Shown piece by piece: positions 10,577-25,848 of a stretch of 64,000 bases of DNA. Origin of the DNA: Mesostigma viride (lineage: Eukaryota; Streptophyta; Mesostigmatophyceae; Mesostigmatales; Mesostigmataceae); NCBI GenBank assembly GCA_009746045.1, contig RPFO01000929.1, positions 1 through 64,000 of the forward strand, in the 5' to 3' direction. A program made the position numbers and the translations under genes. The notes below the pieces were generated by a model that saw only the letters and a program-made list of their open reading frames with translations, searched no databases and was not told the origin of the DNA. Within the stretch, counting starts at the first letter, position 1; each line of letters opens with the position of its first letter.

Positions 10577-11392
10577 CGGGGTTAATGCTCCGTGACTCCC
10601 CAACGGGAGCATGAGTCGAATTAATTAATCAATCAATTAATTAACTAATTAATTAATTAATTATGATGACAGGTAGCCACGTGCCTGGGCCCTAGCGCGG
10701 GGGCCTCCTGACCTGGGGAGCTAGGCGCCCCGGAGATCCCCATGCAGTGTGATGCACATAGCGCGGTATCGAGGGCCGCATACAAATGTAAGTGAGTGTA
10801 GCTTGCGTGTCCGGTGTCATGCGCATGGGCTTGTGTAACGACTAAAAATGATCCTCAACATCATCCATAGTCTAAATATGAAAGATCTTTAGGGGGGGCC
10901 CACAATCAATCTACAATACCCATGCCAAATTTTATTACTTGAGGAGACGCCATTTCAACAAATACATGACAATTGATGCTCATTGTGAATGCGTTTCCAC
11001 ATGAAATCATTACCATTTCATGCAATTTGGTCACTGGTGCGCTTTCCGCGTGCACTTTTCATTACTAGATTGCTTAAATTTATTAAAATTTATTAACATT
11101 TATTAAAATTTATTCAAGTCGGGGTAAAATTGGCTGTTTTTGTCATAGTGTCATGCACTCGGAGGGTAAGCAAGTGAGACAAGTTGTAGATTATTTACAA
11201 TTGCACAACCCTCTCCACGACCCCGCTAGTTCTATTTATAGAACGAATTATAATTATTGCCAAAATTGTGCACAAGCCTGTGCACAACCCAACCAGTAAT
11301 TCCCACTTGAACTTTGAATATTCAAGTGAATGCTCTGGAGACAGATGTACAGATCGATCTTTACAAATGTACACGAGTTCAGATCAAGCTAT
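10577..11392. other. Intergenic, no gene seen
   Basis: Holds the satellite-flanking hairpin spacer, an (AATT)n-like tract at about 10619-10663 and AT-rich near-repeats of TTTATTAAAA around 11075-11115. I see no coding potential. It forms the 3-prime flank of the large minus-strand gene that ends at 11393. Confidence 0.6.
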
Positions 11393-12209
11393 CTAACTAC
11401 CTACTAACAGGCGTTTCTTTACACCCCGTCCGCTGGGCTTCTTTACACCCCCCTCCCGCACATCTGCGCCAGCCTTCCCTTGAGGTTTTCGTTTGCCCTG
11501 CCCTGCGGCTTGGTCTCCCCCCTTCTCTTGGAGTCGTGGGGAAGATCTGGTCGCTGGGGAAGATCTGGTCGCCAGGTACCCCTTGTCCATCCACCACTCC
11601 AAATACGTTCCCTCAGGTGGCTTGAAACAGTTCCGCATCTCGTCTTGTTGTACCTTGAAAATTGCCGCGGGCATCGTCCCCTGCTCCCCATTAATCCAGA
11701 TTCCCTTTTCGTCACACCCTTCTGCCCAAAATTTAACGTACCACACGCCCGTTTTATCCACCTTTCGAACGACTCCATGCACCAGGAACGTGTCGACGTG
11801 GAAATCAGGCATGTGTGCCAGCTTCATTGGGTCTGCATTGAGTTTAGCCACCGAATCAGCAGCCCACGTGGGCTTCCACAACGTATCAAGGCGCTGGGAT
11901 TGGTTCTTCCGATACTGGCAAAATTCACCGCCGTGCTTGCACAATACCGAAACCGGACATCCAACAGGCGAGCGGGGCACGACCCGTTTCCCCCCCCCCC
12001 ACCTTCCAGATTCTCCATCCACGTCTGCCAACTTGGTGGTGGCACTTTCTTGTCTAGTGGCTTGGGCTGGGTTGCGGTAACTGTGACACGTCTTTGTGGC
12101 GCTTCCTCCTCAGGTTCCGATTCTTCCGATTCTTCCGAATCTTCCTCAAACCCTTTGGGTGGGCCGCCATGCGCGTCATCCTTTGGCGGCTCCTCTTCAG
12201 ACTCGTCAC
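11393..12209 (-). CDS. Last exon of the large gene of unknown function (frameshifted)
   Basis: Begins after an acceptor ending CCCACCCACAG. The first part is strongly acidic (DESEEEPPKDD, then EESEESEPEEE). The frame then breaks in an 11-base C-run (G on the coding strand) at 11990-12000. After the run the neighbouring frame continues with well-formed protein (HGGEFCQYRKNQSQRL, then TWAADSVAKL) and a Lys/Arg-rich tail to a stop at 11393. One extra G would join the two parts. I do not recognise the fold. The join to the previous exon does not keep frame as sequenced. Confidence 0.55.
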
Positions 12210-12328
12210 CTGTGGGTGGGACAAGCAATGACGAGCGGCGCAATTAGTTATCATTACAATCGCAAATCAAACTTGGGAATATGCAAACATCATAATTTAA
12301 CCGACCATATTCACTCAGATTAACTTAC

Positions 12329-14143
12329 CCTTTGACAGATGACTAGCCGTTGCTCTTGATCGAACGTGCCCGCCAGGCGAAAGGAGCTTTTTGCAGTAGT
12401 CGACGGCACGCCCCAACATCCCCCCCCAGACGCCCCCGAATTCCCCTTCGAGCCTCCCTCCCCTCCCCCCCCTCCTTCCCCCCTTCCCCCGATGCGCCGG
12501 TCGACCCGCCCCCCTCTCCGCCCTTCTCTCCGCCCCCCTCTCCGCCCTTTGACCCGCCCCCCTCTCCGCCCTTCGACCCGCCCCCCTCTCCGTCCTTCGA
12601 CCCCCCCCCTCTCCGCCCTTCGACCCCCCCCCTCTCCGCCCTTCGACCCGCCCCCCTCTCCGTCCTTCGACCCCCCCCCTCTCCGCCCTTCGACCCGCCC
12701 CCCTCTCCGCCCTTTGACCCGCCCCCCTCTCCGTCCTTCGACCCCCCCCCTCTCCGCCCTTCGACCCGCCCCCCTCTCCGCCCTTCGAACCCCCCCCTCT
12801 CCGTCCTTCGACCCGCCCCCCTTATCACCACCCTCATTCCCGCCCCCCTCATCATCGCCGGCACCATCATCACCAACCTCCTCCCCATCATCACCCCCAT
12901 GTGACCCGACATCCTCATCATCCCCCATTGAGACGTCTTCGGCCGAGGGGGTCTCCGAGGCGGCGCGCTTCCGGCGTTTCTTTTTGGTGCCAGCGCCTGC
13001 CGTCTCCAGCGGACGCTTCTGGGCTGCACCCGCAATTTCCTTGCCCGAACGGCCGTTGGGATTGGAAATATCCTCCCCCTCAGGCCGCTTCCCAAGTACC
13101 TTCAGAAGGACCTTAAACCCATCCACCTGCTCCTTTGACCCAATGAAGATCACGGGTGGGTTGAAGAATCCCGTGAAATCGCCTAGGTACGACGACCAGG
13201 CGTCCTTCACACCATTGAAATCTCCACAATCCTTCGCCGCCTTCCAGTCCCTTTTCTCCACCCACGCACCCGTTCGACCCTTCAACAATTCCTCATCATT
13301 CCACAGCTTCGCGTGGTGTTCCAAATTCAGCAGCCATATCCCATTCTTGATATCCGGCTGGTTCACCCCCCCCTTCCTCTTCACAACAAATTCGAACCCC
13401 TCCATTGCATTAAGTACCACTTGAGCCAACCGTGTCGGCCCATCGCTTTTCTCCCACGCGAAAGTCTTCATCATGAACTCACAGGTCGTTTCCCCGTCAG
13501 ACCCGTAAATTTTCTTAGAAATCCACGGGCCCTGCTGCTCGATTTCGGATGCCAGCTCCTCCGACCCAAACTTCCGCGGGGGTTCCCGCTTCTCCCCCAC
13601 CTTTTTTTGGCGACCCGACTGGACGTCCTCTGCCTCGGCATGTTCGGCTTGGCCTTCCTCCGGCACAGCCCCCGTCACCACCACAGCCCCCGCCACAGGC
13701 TGTACGGGTTGGGGCACCACAGCCTGTTCGGTTGGGGGTTCGGGCGCAATCAGGACCCACCATTTCGTTTCCTCCTTGTGGGTCGTCCCAAAATCCGTCC
13801 TCTCCAGCAGTGCAAGTGGGAAGGTGGAATCGTCCCTCCCCGTTGGCCTGATAACCGCCCTTAGTCTCTTGGCAGCTACAGCGACCGTATCGGCCACCCT
13901 CTGAAGGGCGCTGTCGGATTCCGAAGGCTGCATCGGCAACCAGCCGAGGTCGCGTGGTTCGGGGTATTTCCCCAAATCGCGGTTGTAGATCATGAAAAGC
14001 TGGACCATCACCTCGCAGAAGATCTTGGCCATGTATGTCAGGTCATACAAGCACTGAGGAGGAACGTGTTTGGCCTTCACGGTTGCCATGATAGACGGCC
14101 AGAATCGAAAGCGGGCTAGACTCCTCCACCCTTCCTGTTTGAT
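12329..14143 (-). CDS. Internal exon of the large gene, low-complexity C-terminal half
   Basis: Open frame to a donor AAAGG|GTAAGTTA. The first 330 residues or so look like an ordinary globular protein (MATVKAKHVPPQCLYDLTYM, later WEKSDGPTRLAQVVLNAMEG). A basic KKKRRKR patch, possibly nuclear targeting, comes next. An acidic run and a repeated GGRVEGRRGG tract follow, encoded by a GC-rich minisatellite at about 12510-12820. That tract is rich in G runs of 7-9, so its frame is not secure. An in-frame ATG lies at 14089, but the frame is open upstream into the preceding exon, so this is probably not a separate gene. Confidence 0.55.
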
Positions 14144-14622
14144 CCCCCCCCCTTCCTCATCACCCTTCCCTCCCCGTCCAGCTTGTCCGCTGCCACGATG
14201 TCCAGAAACTCTGCAAGCTCCTTGGCCAGCTTGTCCTCAATCGGCATTCCACATCTACTGTCGTCGTTCGGAGCGACCGTTTCATCCTTCACAGCCGAGA
14301 TGAAGTCGTAGACTTGGGTTTTCTCCGATTCGGACAACCCACCCTCGTTCAATCGCCCTCCAACCCGCTCCTCACCACCCTCCTCCCCCTCCCCGTCCTT
14401 CCTTGCCTTCTCAGTGCTGCTTGAAACCCCATGAATCAAATTCCATATTTCTTTCTGGTCCTGAAGGGGCACCTCCGGCTTATCCCAGGATTCCTCCATG
14501 TGCGTCTTGAAATAGTTGTGCACTTCCAGCAGCGCCGTCCCCCTCGACTTTTTGGAAACGGCCTCGTCTTCTGCATTCAGCCCCCCTCCGATCAGGGCAA
14601 CCCTCCGATGCGCCTCTCTCCC
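14144..14622 (-). CDS. Internal exon of the large gene, ends in a G-run frameshift
   Basis: Starts after acceptor GCATGCAG at phase 0 (GREAHRRVALIGGG). It encodes a soluble, charged segment (HNYFKTHMEESWDKPEV; SEKTQVYDFISAVKDE). It runs into a nine-base C-run on the plus strand at 14144-14152. In the sequenced frame it would stop at 14116. With one added G it continues straight into the following segment. No family recognised. Confidence 0.55.
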
Positions 14623-15330
14623 CTGCATGCATGAAATGTGAATCAGTGTTTGAGACAAAAAACGGTCATACAACACACGACCTGACATTTTGTCCTTACA
14701 CTTTGGAAGATCGGCCGTTCCCGAACAAAAATCACACCCTAATTTCCAGTTTCCAACGGCCGTTGGCGCAAGAAAAATCACACCCTAATTTCCAGGTTCC
14801 AACGGCCGTTGGCGCAAGAAAAATGTCGACCGAATTTCCAGGTTCCAACGGCCGTTGGCGCAAGAAAAGTATCAACCAAATTTCCAGGTTCCAACGGCCG
14901 TTGGCGAAAGAAAAATCACACACTAATTTCCAGGTTCCAACGGCCGTTGGCGCGAGAAAAATGACACCCTAATTTCCAGGTTCCAACGGCCGTTGGCGCA
15001 AGAAAAATCACACACTAATTTCCAGGTTCCAACGGCCGTTGGCGCAAGAAAAATCACACCCTAATATCCAGGTTCCAACGGCCGTTGGCGCAAGAAAAAT
15101 CACACCCTAATTTCCAGGTTCCAACGGCCGTTGGCGCAAGAAAAATGTCGACCGAATTTCCAGGTTCCAACGGCCGTTGGCGCAAGAAAAATATCAACAA
15201 AATTTCCAGGTTCCAACGGCCGTTGGCGAAAGAAAAATCACACACTAATTTCCAGGTTCCAACGGCCGTTGGCGAACAAAAATCACATCTAGTGCCTACA
15301 ACGTTCCCACACCCGATCCGTTATATTTAC
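14623..15330 (-). other. Phase-0 intron carrying the 46-bp palindrome array
   Basis: Donor CAAAAG|GTAAATATAA and acceptor ATGCAG|GGGAGA on the minus strand, phase 0 on both sides. About three quarters of its 708 bp is the tandem array described separately. Confidence 0.7.
14753..15272. repeat. 46-bp tandem array centred on CCAACGGCCGTTGG
   Basis: Twelve exact palindromes start at 14753 and then every 46 bp to 15259, with a degenerate copy near 14711. The spacer between palindromes is A-rich with a common TTTCCAGGTT end. Units 1-4 recur as units 8-11 (for example the GTCGACCG variant at about 14825 and 15147), so a 322-bp seven-unit block was duplicated. Confidence 0.95.
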
Positions 15331-16452
15331 CTTTTGCGTCCGCATGTCCTTCATGGGCGGGATCAGTGCTTCCCCCTCCACCTCCCAGCCCTTGAGCACG
15401 TCCAGATTGGTGTACATGAACTTGTCCGCGTCCCTCACCAACCCCCTCCACAAATCAAACGCCTCCTCGGTTGTCTCCACGTACTTGCCCTTTTGTTTAC
15501 CGGCAATCTCGCCAGCTATCGCAGTCCTCACTTGCTCGTCTGAGCCCTCAAAAATCACGGACTTCAACATCTGCGTGTAGTGGTTGCCGTCCAGCACGGC
15601 AAACTGCGCAAACACGAAAGGCTTGTCGTACGCGAGCATGTAGCCCAACGCGGTGTTCGTGAGCTCAAGTACTGCCTCACGGTCAGATGCATCTGACCAC
15701 TCGGACGTATTCAAGTCCATGGTGATCAAATCCTGCGAGCACGCGGCCGCCATATCCTTCTTGGAGTGCGTCCGGAGAATGGCCCTCCCTTCCTCGGCCG
15801 TTGGCGAACGAAAGTATCCGAACCTCTGCACGGCACGGTCACTGTCCTCCCCCGTCAGTTTTTTAATTTTGTCAGAAAACCCTGGATTCTCTTCCAGCCA
15901 GGCATTGTAAGAATCGGGCTCCTGGTCTGCCAGCACCTGCCACGCAAACCGGAAGATCAGCACGGCACATTTTGCCTTCGTCAGACTTGTGCCGGCCCCC
16001 ACGAACCACGGCGCGAGCCCCTTACAATTCCGCACCGTCACCGTCCGATGCCTCATTAGTTCCGGGAGTTGGCACAAGTTGTCCGTAAAGACCCGTACTT
16101 GAGTCGCAATCGCGGACCCCCCCACGATGTCGACATCGTCTGGCACTAGACGAAACTTCTGCCGCAGATGAAACGCCGCCTGTATGCTGTCAGTTAGGTT
16201 CTTGTCGTGCACATGAGAGGATGGCGCTGGCTCCCAGGAGTCCAAAATGCTGGGCTTCGCATTTCCAGCACGTGTCGTCAGCAGCCCCTTCCTCTCAAAG
16301 GTCTTCACAATCCCCGACCATAAGTCGGTGCCCGGAGCTCGTTGGCGCCAGTCCTCAAAAAATGTTGTGAGATGCCTTTCCGCCACCCCATGTTCAATCT
16401 TGTAAGCCCACCTCCTCCGCTCTTCCTCCGTTCTCTGCCTTGACGGACGCCC
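15331..16452 (-). CDS. Main exon of the large gene of unknown function (374 codons)
   Basis: Begins at acceptor GATCAG|GGGCGT in phase 0 (GRPSRQRTEEERRRW) and ends at a GTAAAT donor in phase 0. The 374 codons contain no stop, homopolymer break or low complexity, so this is the best-supported piece of the gene. The protein is soluble and mixed alpha/beta by eye, with recognisable but unassigned blocks such as HVHDKNLTDSIQAAFH, APWFVGAGTSLTKAKCAV and LAYDKPFVFAQFAVLDG. No catalytic motif I can name. A partial palindrome CGGCCGTTGG at 15795-15804 is embedded in the coding sequence. Confidence 0.7.
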
Positions 16453-16502
16453 CTGATCACATGCAAAAAACATACAGATAGCCGGAAGGTCAGTACTATG
16501 TT

Positions 16503-17061
16503 CCAACGGCCGTCGCCGGAAAAATAACACCCTAATTTCCAGGTTCCAACGGCCGTTGGCGCATGAAAATCACACCCTAATTTACAGGTTCCAACGGCCG
16601 TTGGCGCATGAAAATCACACCCTAATTTCCAGGTTCCAACGGCCGTTGGCGAAAGAAAAATCACACCCTAATTTCCAGGTTCCAACGGCCGTTGGCGCGA
16701 GAAAAATGACACCCTAATTTCCAGGTTCCAACGGCCGTTGGCGCGAGAAAAATCACACCCTAATTTCCAGGTTCCAACGGCCGTTGGCGCAAGAAAAATG
16801 ACACCCTAATTTCCAGGTTCCAACGGCCGTTGGCGACAGAAAAATCACACCCTAATTTCCAGGTTCCAACGGCCGTTGGCGCATGAAAATCACACCCTAA
16901 TTTACAGGTTCCAACGGCCGTTGGCGCATGAAAATCACACCCTAATTTACAGGTTCCAACGGCCGTTGGCGCATGAAAATCACACCCTAATTTCAAGGTT
17001 CCGACGGCCGTTGGGCAAAAAAAAAATAACACCCTAATTTCCAAATTGCAACGGCCGTTGG
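16503..17061. repeat. 45/46-bp tandem array centred on CCAACGGCCGTTGG (second array)
   Basis: Ten exact palindromes start at 16546, 16591, 16636, 16682, 16728, 16774, 16820, 16866, 16911 and 16956. Degenerate copies at about 16503, 17001 and 17048 mark the edges. The spacer is the same family as in the 14.75-15.27 kb array, with GCATG/GCGAG/GACAG variants. Confidence 0.95.
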
Positions 17062-17084
17062 CGCAAGAAAATCAAGCAAGAAAA

Positions 17085-21580
<4,496 letters not shown>

Positions 21581-21617
21581 GGCGCAAGAAAATCCCATCT
21601 TTGTGCGTAACACCTAC

Positions 21618-21917
21618 CCGGGCAGCTGGCAGTGTCTTGTGGGTTGCTTTTCCAGTTGCTGCCGTCGCGGCATCGGAACCCGATGACCCAGAAGCCGCCG
21701 ATTTCCTCCGCTCCTTCGCCGACTTTGCTGCATGAACGCCGCGCGCCTCTTGCCCCGACGATGGTGCGGGGGGAGGGGGCATTTGCTGTGCTGCCGCTGC
21801 AGCTTCCGACGGCGCGGAAGGGCCGGCGGCCGCAGGGGGCAACACCGGTGGCGGCGGAGAGCCCGGCGGCGGGGGCGCCGGCGGAGGGGAAGGCGGGTGG
21901 TTGTGCGTACAAGCACG
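21618..21917 (-). CDS. Exon of the large gene: Pro/Ala-rich linker
   Basis: Exactly 100 codons between acceptor GTCACAG|CGTGCT and donor GCCCGG|GTAGGT, phase 0 at both ends. It encodes RACTHNHPPSPPP, then Pro- and Ala-rich sequence, then a Lys/Ser-rich segment (KSAKERRKSAASGSSG) ending KTLPAAR. It is probably a disordered linker between the N-terminal Cys-containing exon and the main exon. An alternative is a first exon starting at the upstream ATG at 21995, but the acceptor signal is good. Confidence 0.55.
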
Positions 21918-22463
21918 CTGTGACACGCAGACGACAAAGAAAAAATCCGCCGAATATGTTAGCAAGCGGTGCGGTGCAGCACACACATCTGACAAAGCTC
22001 ATAGGTCAACCCTTAAAACCGTGTCCAACTGCCCGCTATAAAAACCGGGCAATTGTCACTTTCCATGATAATGTCCACAAACCAACCTAATAGTTAGTTA
22101 TGGTCCATTATAGGACACAAGCACACACATATATTCACCACCTTGGGGGTCATGTCATTGGTCATATTGCAATGTCCTATGGGTGCCAAATATAGCACCC
22201 CCTGACAGAAAGGAAGCTAGTAAAGGGCTCATGAACACCAAGGTTGCATGTGGAGGAGCAGGGACCCAGCTGCAAGCTCTAACAATAAATGCCCACTACA
22301 AATAGCGGACAGTTTGGTTTGTGACACCTGTTAGCATTACAAAGCTCAATTCTCATCCCGTAGCAACAAAAATGTAATGTCCGCTGTAAATATCACTCAA
22401 AACGGCTAAAGGGTTAAAACGAAGTTGTAGTTGTTTTGCGGCATCAAGTTTCAAAGTACGTAC

Positions 22464-22565
22464 TGGGATACCCTTCGCCAGCCTGCTTGGCATCCAGTAG
22501 GATAAGATCTTGGAACCAGTAAGGGGGCTTCGCTTGCTGCGGCAGATGGTGCAATCCATTGTGAT
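22464..22565 (-). CDS. Candidate first coding exon of the large gene (Cys-containing N-terminus)
   Basis: 34 codons between acceptor GCGCGCAG|ATCACA and donor ATCCCA|GTACGT, phase 0 at both ends. ATG at 22559-22557 would start MDCTICRSKRSPLTGSK. The CxxC pair here, plus the C..H.H at the start of the next exon, could form a small zinc finger across the splice junction. This is an inference from the spacing. No upstream exon was identified. Confidence 0.45.
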
Positions 22566-22573
22566 CTGCGCGC

Positions 22574-22835
22574 AAAACATACACAAACGAACAACCCTCA
22601 TAGGTTGAGCAATCCACAAAATCATGCCATTACTGTAACAACATGGGCAAAGCATACACAAACGAACAACCATCATAGATTGAGCTAGCAATCCACAACA
22701 TCATGCCATTACTGTAACAACATGGGCAAAGCATACACAAACGAACAACCATCATAGATAGAGCTAGCAATCCACAACATCATGCCATTAATGTAATAAC
22801 ATGGGCAAAACATACACAAACAAATAGCCATGATA
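22574..22835. repeat. About 79-bp tandem repeat, 3.5 units
   Basis: CATACACAAACGAACAACC-type units start near 22579, 22653, 22732 and 22811 (spacings 74, 79, 79). The repeat lies just upstream of the candidate first exon of the large minus-strand gene, so it is in that gene's promoter region or an upstream intron. Confidence 0.8.
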
Positions 22836-22897
22836 GGGCATTAAGAGAATAGCCATGATTGGGGCAATAAGAGAATTTTTTTTGTTCAATTCAATGA

Positions 22898-23421
<524 letters not shown>

Positions 23422-23643
23422 GACACCAAGGTTGAGACTTACATGCATCGTTGCAAGGGTTGAAACAATAACGAAATTGTATGACCACAGACACATAAAA
23501 TGGAAGGCTTGCTCAGTATTATTATTTACCCATCAATCAATTTTAAAGGCAAGGAAATGTTGAAATACGGACGACCGTCCCAAGTTCGCCAGCATTAACA
23601 AAAGCATTTCTGTGACAAGAACAGTGGGCGACCATTCCCATTA

Positions 23644-24432
23644 TTATCTTTTCCTCGTTTGTTTCTTCCCCTTCCCGGACTCGTATTCATAAGCGACGTC
23701 CGCCATCCCCAAACGATGCAAAATTTTGTTGGAGCTCTGCATCTTCTCCAACAGTTCTTGATCCGATTCCTCCTTTGCACGACGCGCTTCCTCTGCCTTC
23801 GCCTTTGCGGCCTCCACATCTGCATCTATATCCGCCTTCACCACCATCCTGATCAAACGGTCCCGCTCCTCAGGCCTCGGGAGCGTCGGCAGTCTCACCG
23901 GCTCTGCGGCAAGAAGAGCCTCCAAAATATCCTTGTGCAGTCTTTGTGCTTCCACAAATCCATTATTCATCATCAAGGTGTACGCGCATTCACGCGCCAC
24001 ACCCTGCAAGGAATCCCCCATGGTAACGTTTTGCCCATGAGCAAACCCGTACGCGCTGTCCCCCTCTGCCGAAATCTCGAGTCCCTGCCTGTCGAGGCGC
24101 ACCAGCTCAACTTTCCGTTCCCCAGTGTGCGTTGCCGTGAAGTGGAGGACCGAGCGTGTCATTCCGGTCTTCCCCATCAACATCTGCAAACTTGCTACGT
24201 ATGCGATCCCACGAGCGCACACGTCCTCCAACTTCTCGGCAAAAGGTAGATGTGTCTTGCAATACACATCCAATCCCTCCAGTGGTCTATCACATCTAAG
24301 AAATCCACACCCCCCGTATGGATCCTTGGCATTTTGGTACTCGAGGTCGTGCGCTTGTAGGAACTTGTAATGTTCCGCGCACAGTCCCTCGACCCTTACG
24401 GGCTCCGTACAGATTTTGCATTTCGTTGCCAT
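23644..24432 (-). CDS. Zinc-binding paralogue family protein with coiled-coil tail
   Basis: 262 residues from ATG at 24432 (MATKCKICTEPV). The N-terminus has two Cys/His modules: CKIC...LCAEHY, then CGFLRC...YCKTH. The same layout is seen in the product of 25849-26631 and, once, in 24656-25240. The middle part is globular. Residues near 205-245 are Ala/Glu/Lys/Arg-rich (EAAKAKAEEARRAKEESD) and should form a coiled coil, and the tail is basic (GKGKKQTRKR), perhaps nuclear. CAG directly precedes the ATG, so a 5-prime UTR intron could end there. Function unknown. Confidence 0.7.
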   Translation of the reverse strand: MATKCKICTEPVRVEGLCAEHYKFLQAHDLEYQNAKDPYGGCGFLRCDRPLEGLDVYCKTHLPFAEKLEDVCARGIAYVASLQMLMGKTGMTRSVLHFTATHTGERKVELVRLDRQGLEISAEGDSAYGFAHGQNVTMGDSLQGVARECAYTLMMNNGFVEAQRLHKDILEALLAAEPVRLPTLPRPEERDRLIRMVVKADIDADVEAAKAKAEEARRAKEESDQELLEKMQSSNKILHRLGMADVAYEYESGKGKKQTRKR

Positions 24433-24655
24433 CTGCGCAATTGCCATGAGTCCCATACAGCAGCCATTGTATAACAGGGGCAATAAGGACCGTCAGAACC
24501 CCCTCTGGCGTCTTTCTCACACAATTCTCAATCTAGTCTTGTTGTGCAATAATTGTTGGTTCAAAGGTCCGTTCAAAGAAGTTTTATGAGACAAAATAAA
24601 TTAGTTTCAATTACACGCATCAGATTAATCAAATCATATTTTCTCCCTCTCTTTC

Positions 24656-25240
24656 TTACTGAGCAATTCTGTCCATCCTGCCCCTCTTTGCCGGCTTCTC
24701 ATCAATCTCCTCATCAAAATCACACACACGTCTAATCTGCTGTCTAATCTGCTCTACCAACCCCCCCTTGCGCATCAGGTCTTTCACCTCCCCCTTCAAG
24801 AGCGCTGTCACGAGTCGCGCGCACTCATACGCGGACTCCGTGGCCAGGTCCCTTCCCATATCATGCCACACTTTGGCCGTTGGACAGTCGGGATGGTCTC
24901 CCATGTAAGCCCACACATGCCTTGGCGGCTTGTCCTTACCGCCTATCCCCTCTCCAGGTCGCATCTGTCCCACCTCCTCTATCACCCACTCTGCATCACG
25001 CAGCATGAATCGAGGCTTCTTGTCAACATAGTACAAGACCAAAACCATGTTGTTGGGCCAAGGCTTCCACTTTTTCGTCACGATGTGACGGTCAATCGTC
25101 ATCAGCCCGCTCTCGATTTCGGCAAACAACGCCCCCCATACGTCAGAATGCTTGGGACAGAACCACTCGCTTTCCGTCGGCACTCCTTCCCATTGACAAT
25201 CCGGATGTTCGCATCGAATGGGGTCATCGAATGAGGTCAT
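24656..25240 (-). CDS. Zinc-binding paralogue family protein
   Basis: 194 residues from ATG at 25240 (MTSFDDPIRC). One Cys/His module is clear (IRCEHPDC...WFCPKHSD). A globular part follows with KKPRFMLRDAEWVIEEVG and CPTAKVWHDMGRDLATES. A basic tail (KPAKRGRMDRIAQ) ends the protein. The frame is open upstream and includes CVCGWCKKYRC, so a longer start with a second Cys module is possible. ACAG lies directly before the chosen ATG. A palindrome variant lies 54 bp upstream of it. Function unknown. Confidence 0.65.
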   Translation of the reverse strand: MTSFDDPIRCEHPDCQWEGVPTESEWFCPKHSDVWGALFAEIESGLMTIDRHIVTKKWKPWPNNMVLVLYYVDKKPRFMLRDAEWVIEEVGQMRPGEGIGGKDKPPRHVWAYMGDHPDCPTAKVWHDMGRDLATESAYECARLVTALLKGEVKDLMRKGGLVEQIRQQIRRVCDFDEEIDEKPAKRGRMDRIAQ

Positions 25241-25293
25241 CTGTGCACATCGATATTTTTTACACCACCCGCAAACGCACGCATTCAGCAGGG

Positions 25294-25342
25294 TCAACGG
25301 CCGTTGGCCCTGTTAAATTCCACACACCCCAACGGCCGTTGG
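25294..25342. repeat. Two palindrome copies upstream of the 25240 gene
   Basis: TCAACGGCCGTTGG (one mismatch) at 25294-25307 and an exact CCAACGGCCGTTGG at 25329-25342. Both lie between the stop of the 25435-25812 gene and the start of the next gene on the minus strand. Confidence 0.9.
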
Positions 25343-25434
25343 CCTTAGACGCACAAAACTTGACACCATCAGGCGATTTTTTCCAAATGATTCTTCTTTA
25401 TTAAATAAATTTACATTCATCCTAAAATCACATT

Positions 25435-25812
25435 CTAGTCAACATCCTCCCCATCTTTAGTGGGTTGCATTCGACCCCAATTGTCGTTCATAAAACTGAC
25501 CAAAACATGAGCCGGAGTCCCCACATCCTCCTCACGCCTCAATTTACGCAATACACCTTTAGCAATTCCACCATACCCATCAACCTCCGACATCATCATG
25601 CCCACGCCATCAAGACGTTCAGCGTGCAATTGCCCGTCCTCTTCGAGAACCAGATCGGGCAGGTCTTCCAGTTCGGCCTCCACAATCTCTATCAGGTTTT
25701 CCTTTGTAGTCCCCCCCTTCCTTTCCTTCTTTTCCGCACTCCATCCTACACCCTGCCCCTGCACAACCGACGTCCATGGCAAGTTAAGAAACGGACTCAG
25801 CTCACAGGACAT
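25435..25812 (-). CDS. Small protein of unknown function
   Basis: 125 residues from ATG at 25812 (MSCELSPFLNLPW). No Cys/His module. The middle is Glu/Leu-rich (ENLIEIVEAELEDLPDLVLE) and should be helical; the tail is acidic. The palindrome at 25822-25835 lies 10 bp upstream of the ATG, and the stop of the upstream gene is only 36 bp away. That spacing is very tight for a eukaryotic nuclear gene pair. The ORF is also open upstream through the palindrome, but that reading (VANGRW) is just the repeat translated. Confidence 0.55.
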   Translation of the reverse strand: MSCELSPFLNLPWTSVVQGQGVGWSAEKKERKGGTTKENLIEIVEAELEDLPDLVLEEDGQLHAERLDGVGMMMSEVDGYGGIAKGVLRKLRREEDVGTPAHVLVSFMNDNWGRMQPTKDGEDVD

Positions 25813-25821
25813 TTTGCAAGT

Positions 25822-25835
25822 CCAACGGCCGTTGG
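25822..25835. repeat. Palindrome in a 36-bp intergenic gap
   Basis: Exact CCAACGGCCGTTGG occupying much of the gap between the stop codon of the 25849-26631 gene and the ATG at 25812. No room is left for a separate conventional terminator plus promoter, so the palindrome itself may act in transcription or processing. That role is inferred. Confidence 0.9.
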
Positions 25836-25848
25836 CGACCAAAAACAC

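Noticed and set aside
13045-13061. Palindrome copy in the exon at 13 kb
   Set aside because: GAACGGCCGTTGGG shares only the inner 12 bases (AACGGCCGTTGG) and is part of coding sequence; not counted as an exact copy.
14753-15272. CRISPR array (regular 46-bp spacing with a 14-bp palindromic repeat)
   Set aside because: The intervals are near-identical repeats instead of unique spacers, the locus is inside a eukaryotic intron, and no cas gene is present.
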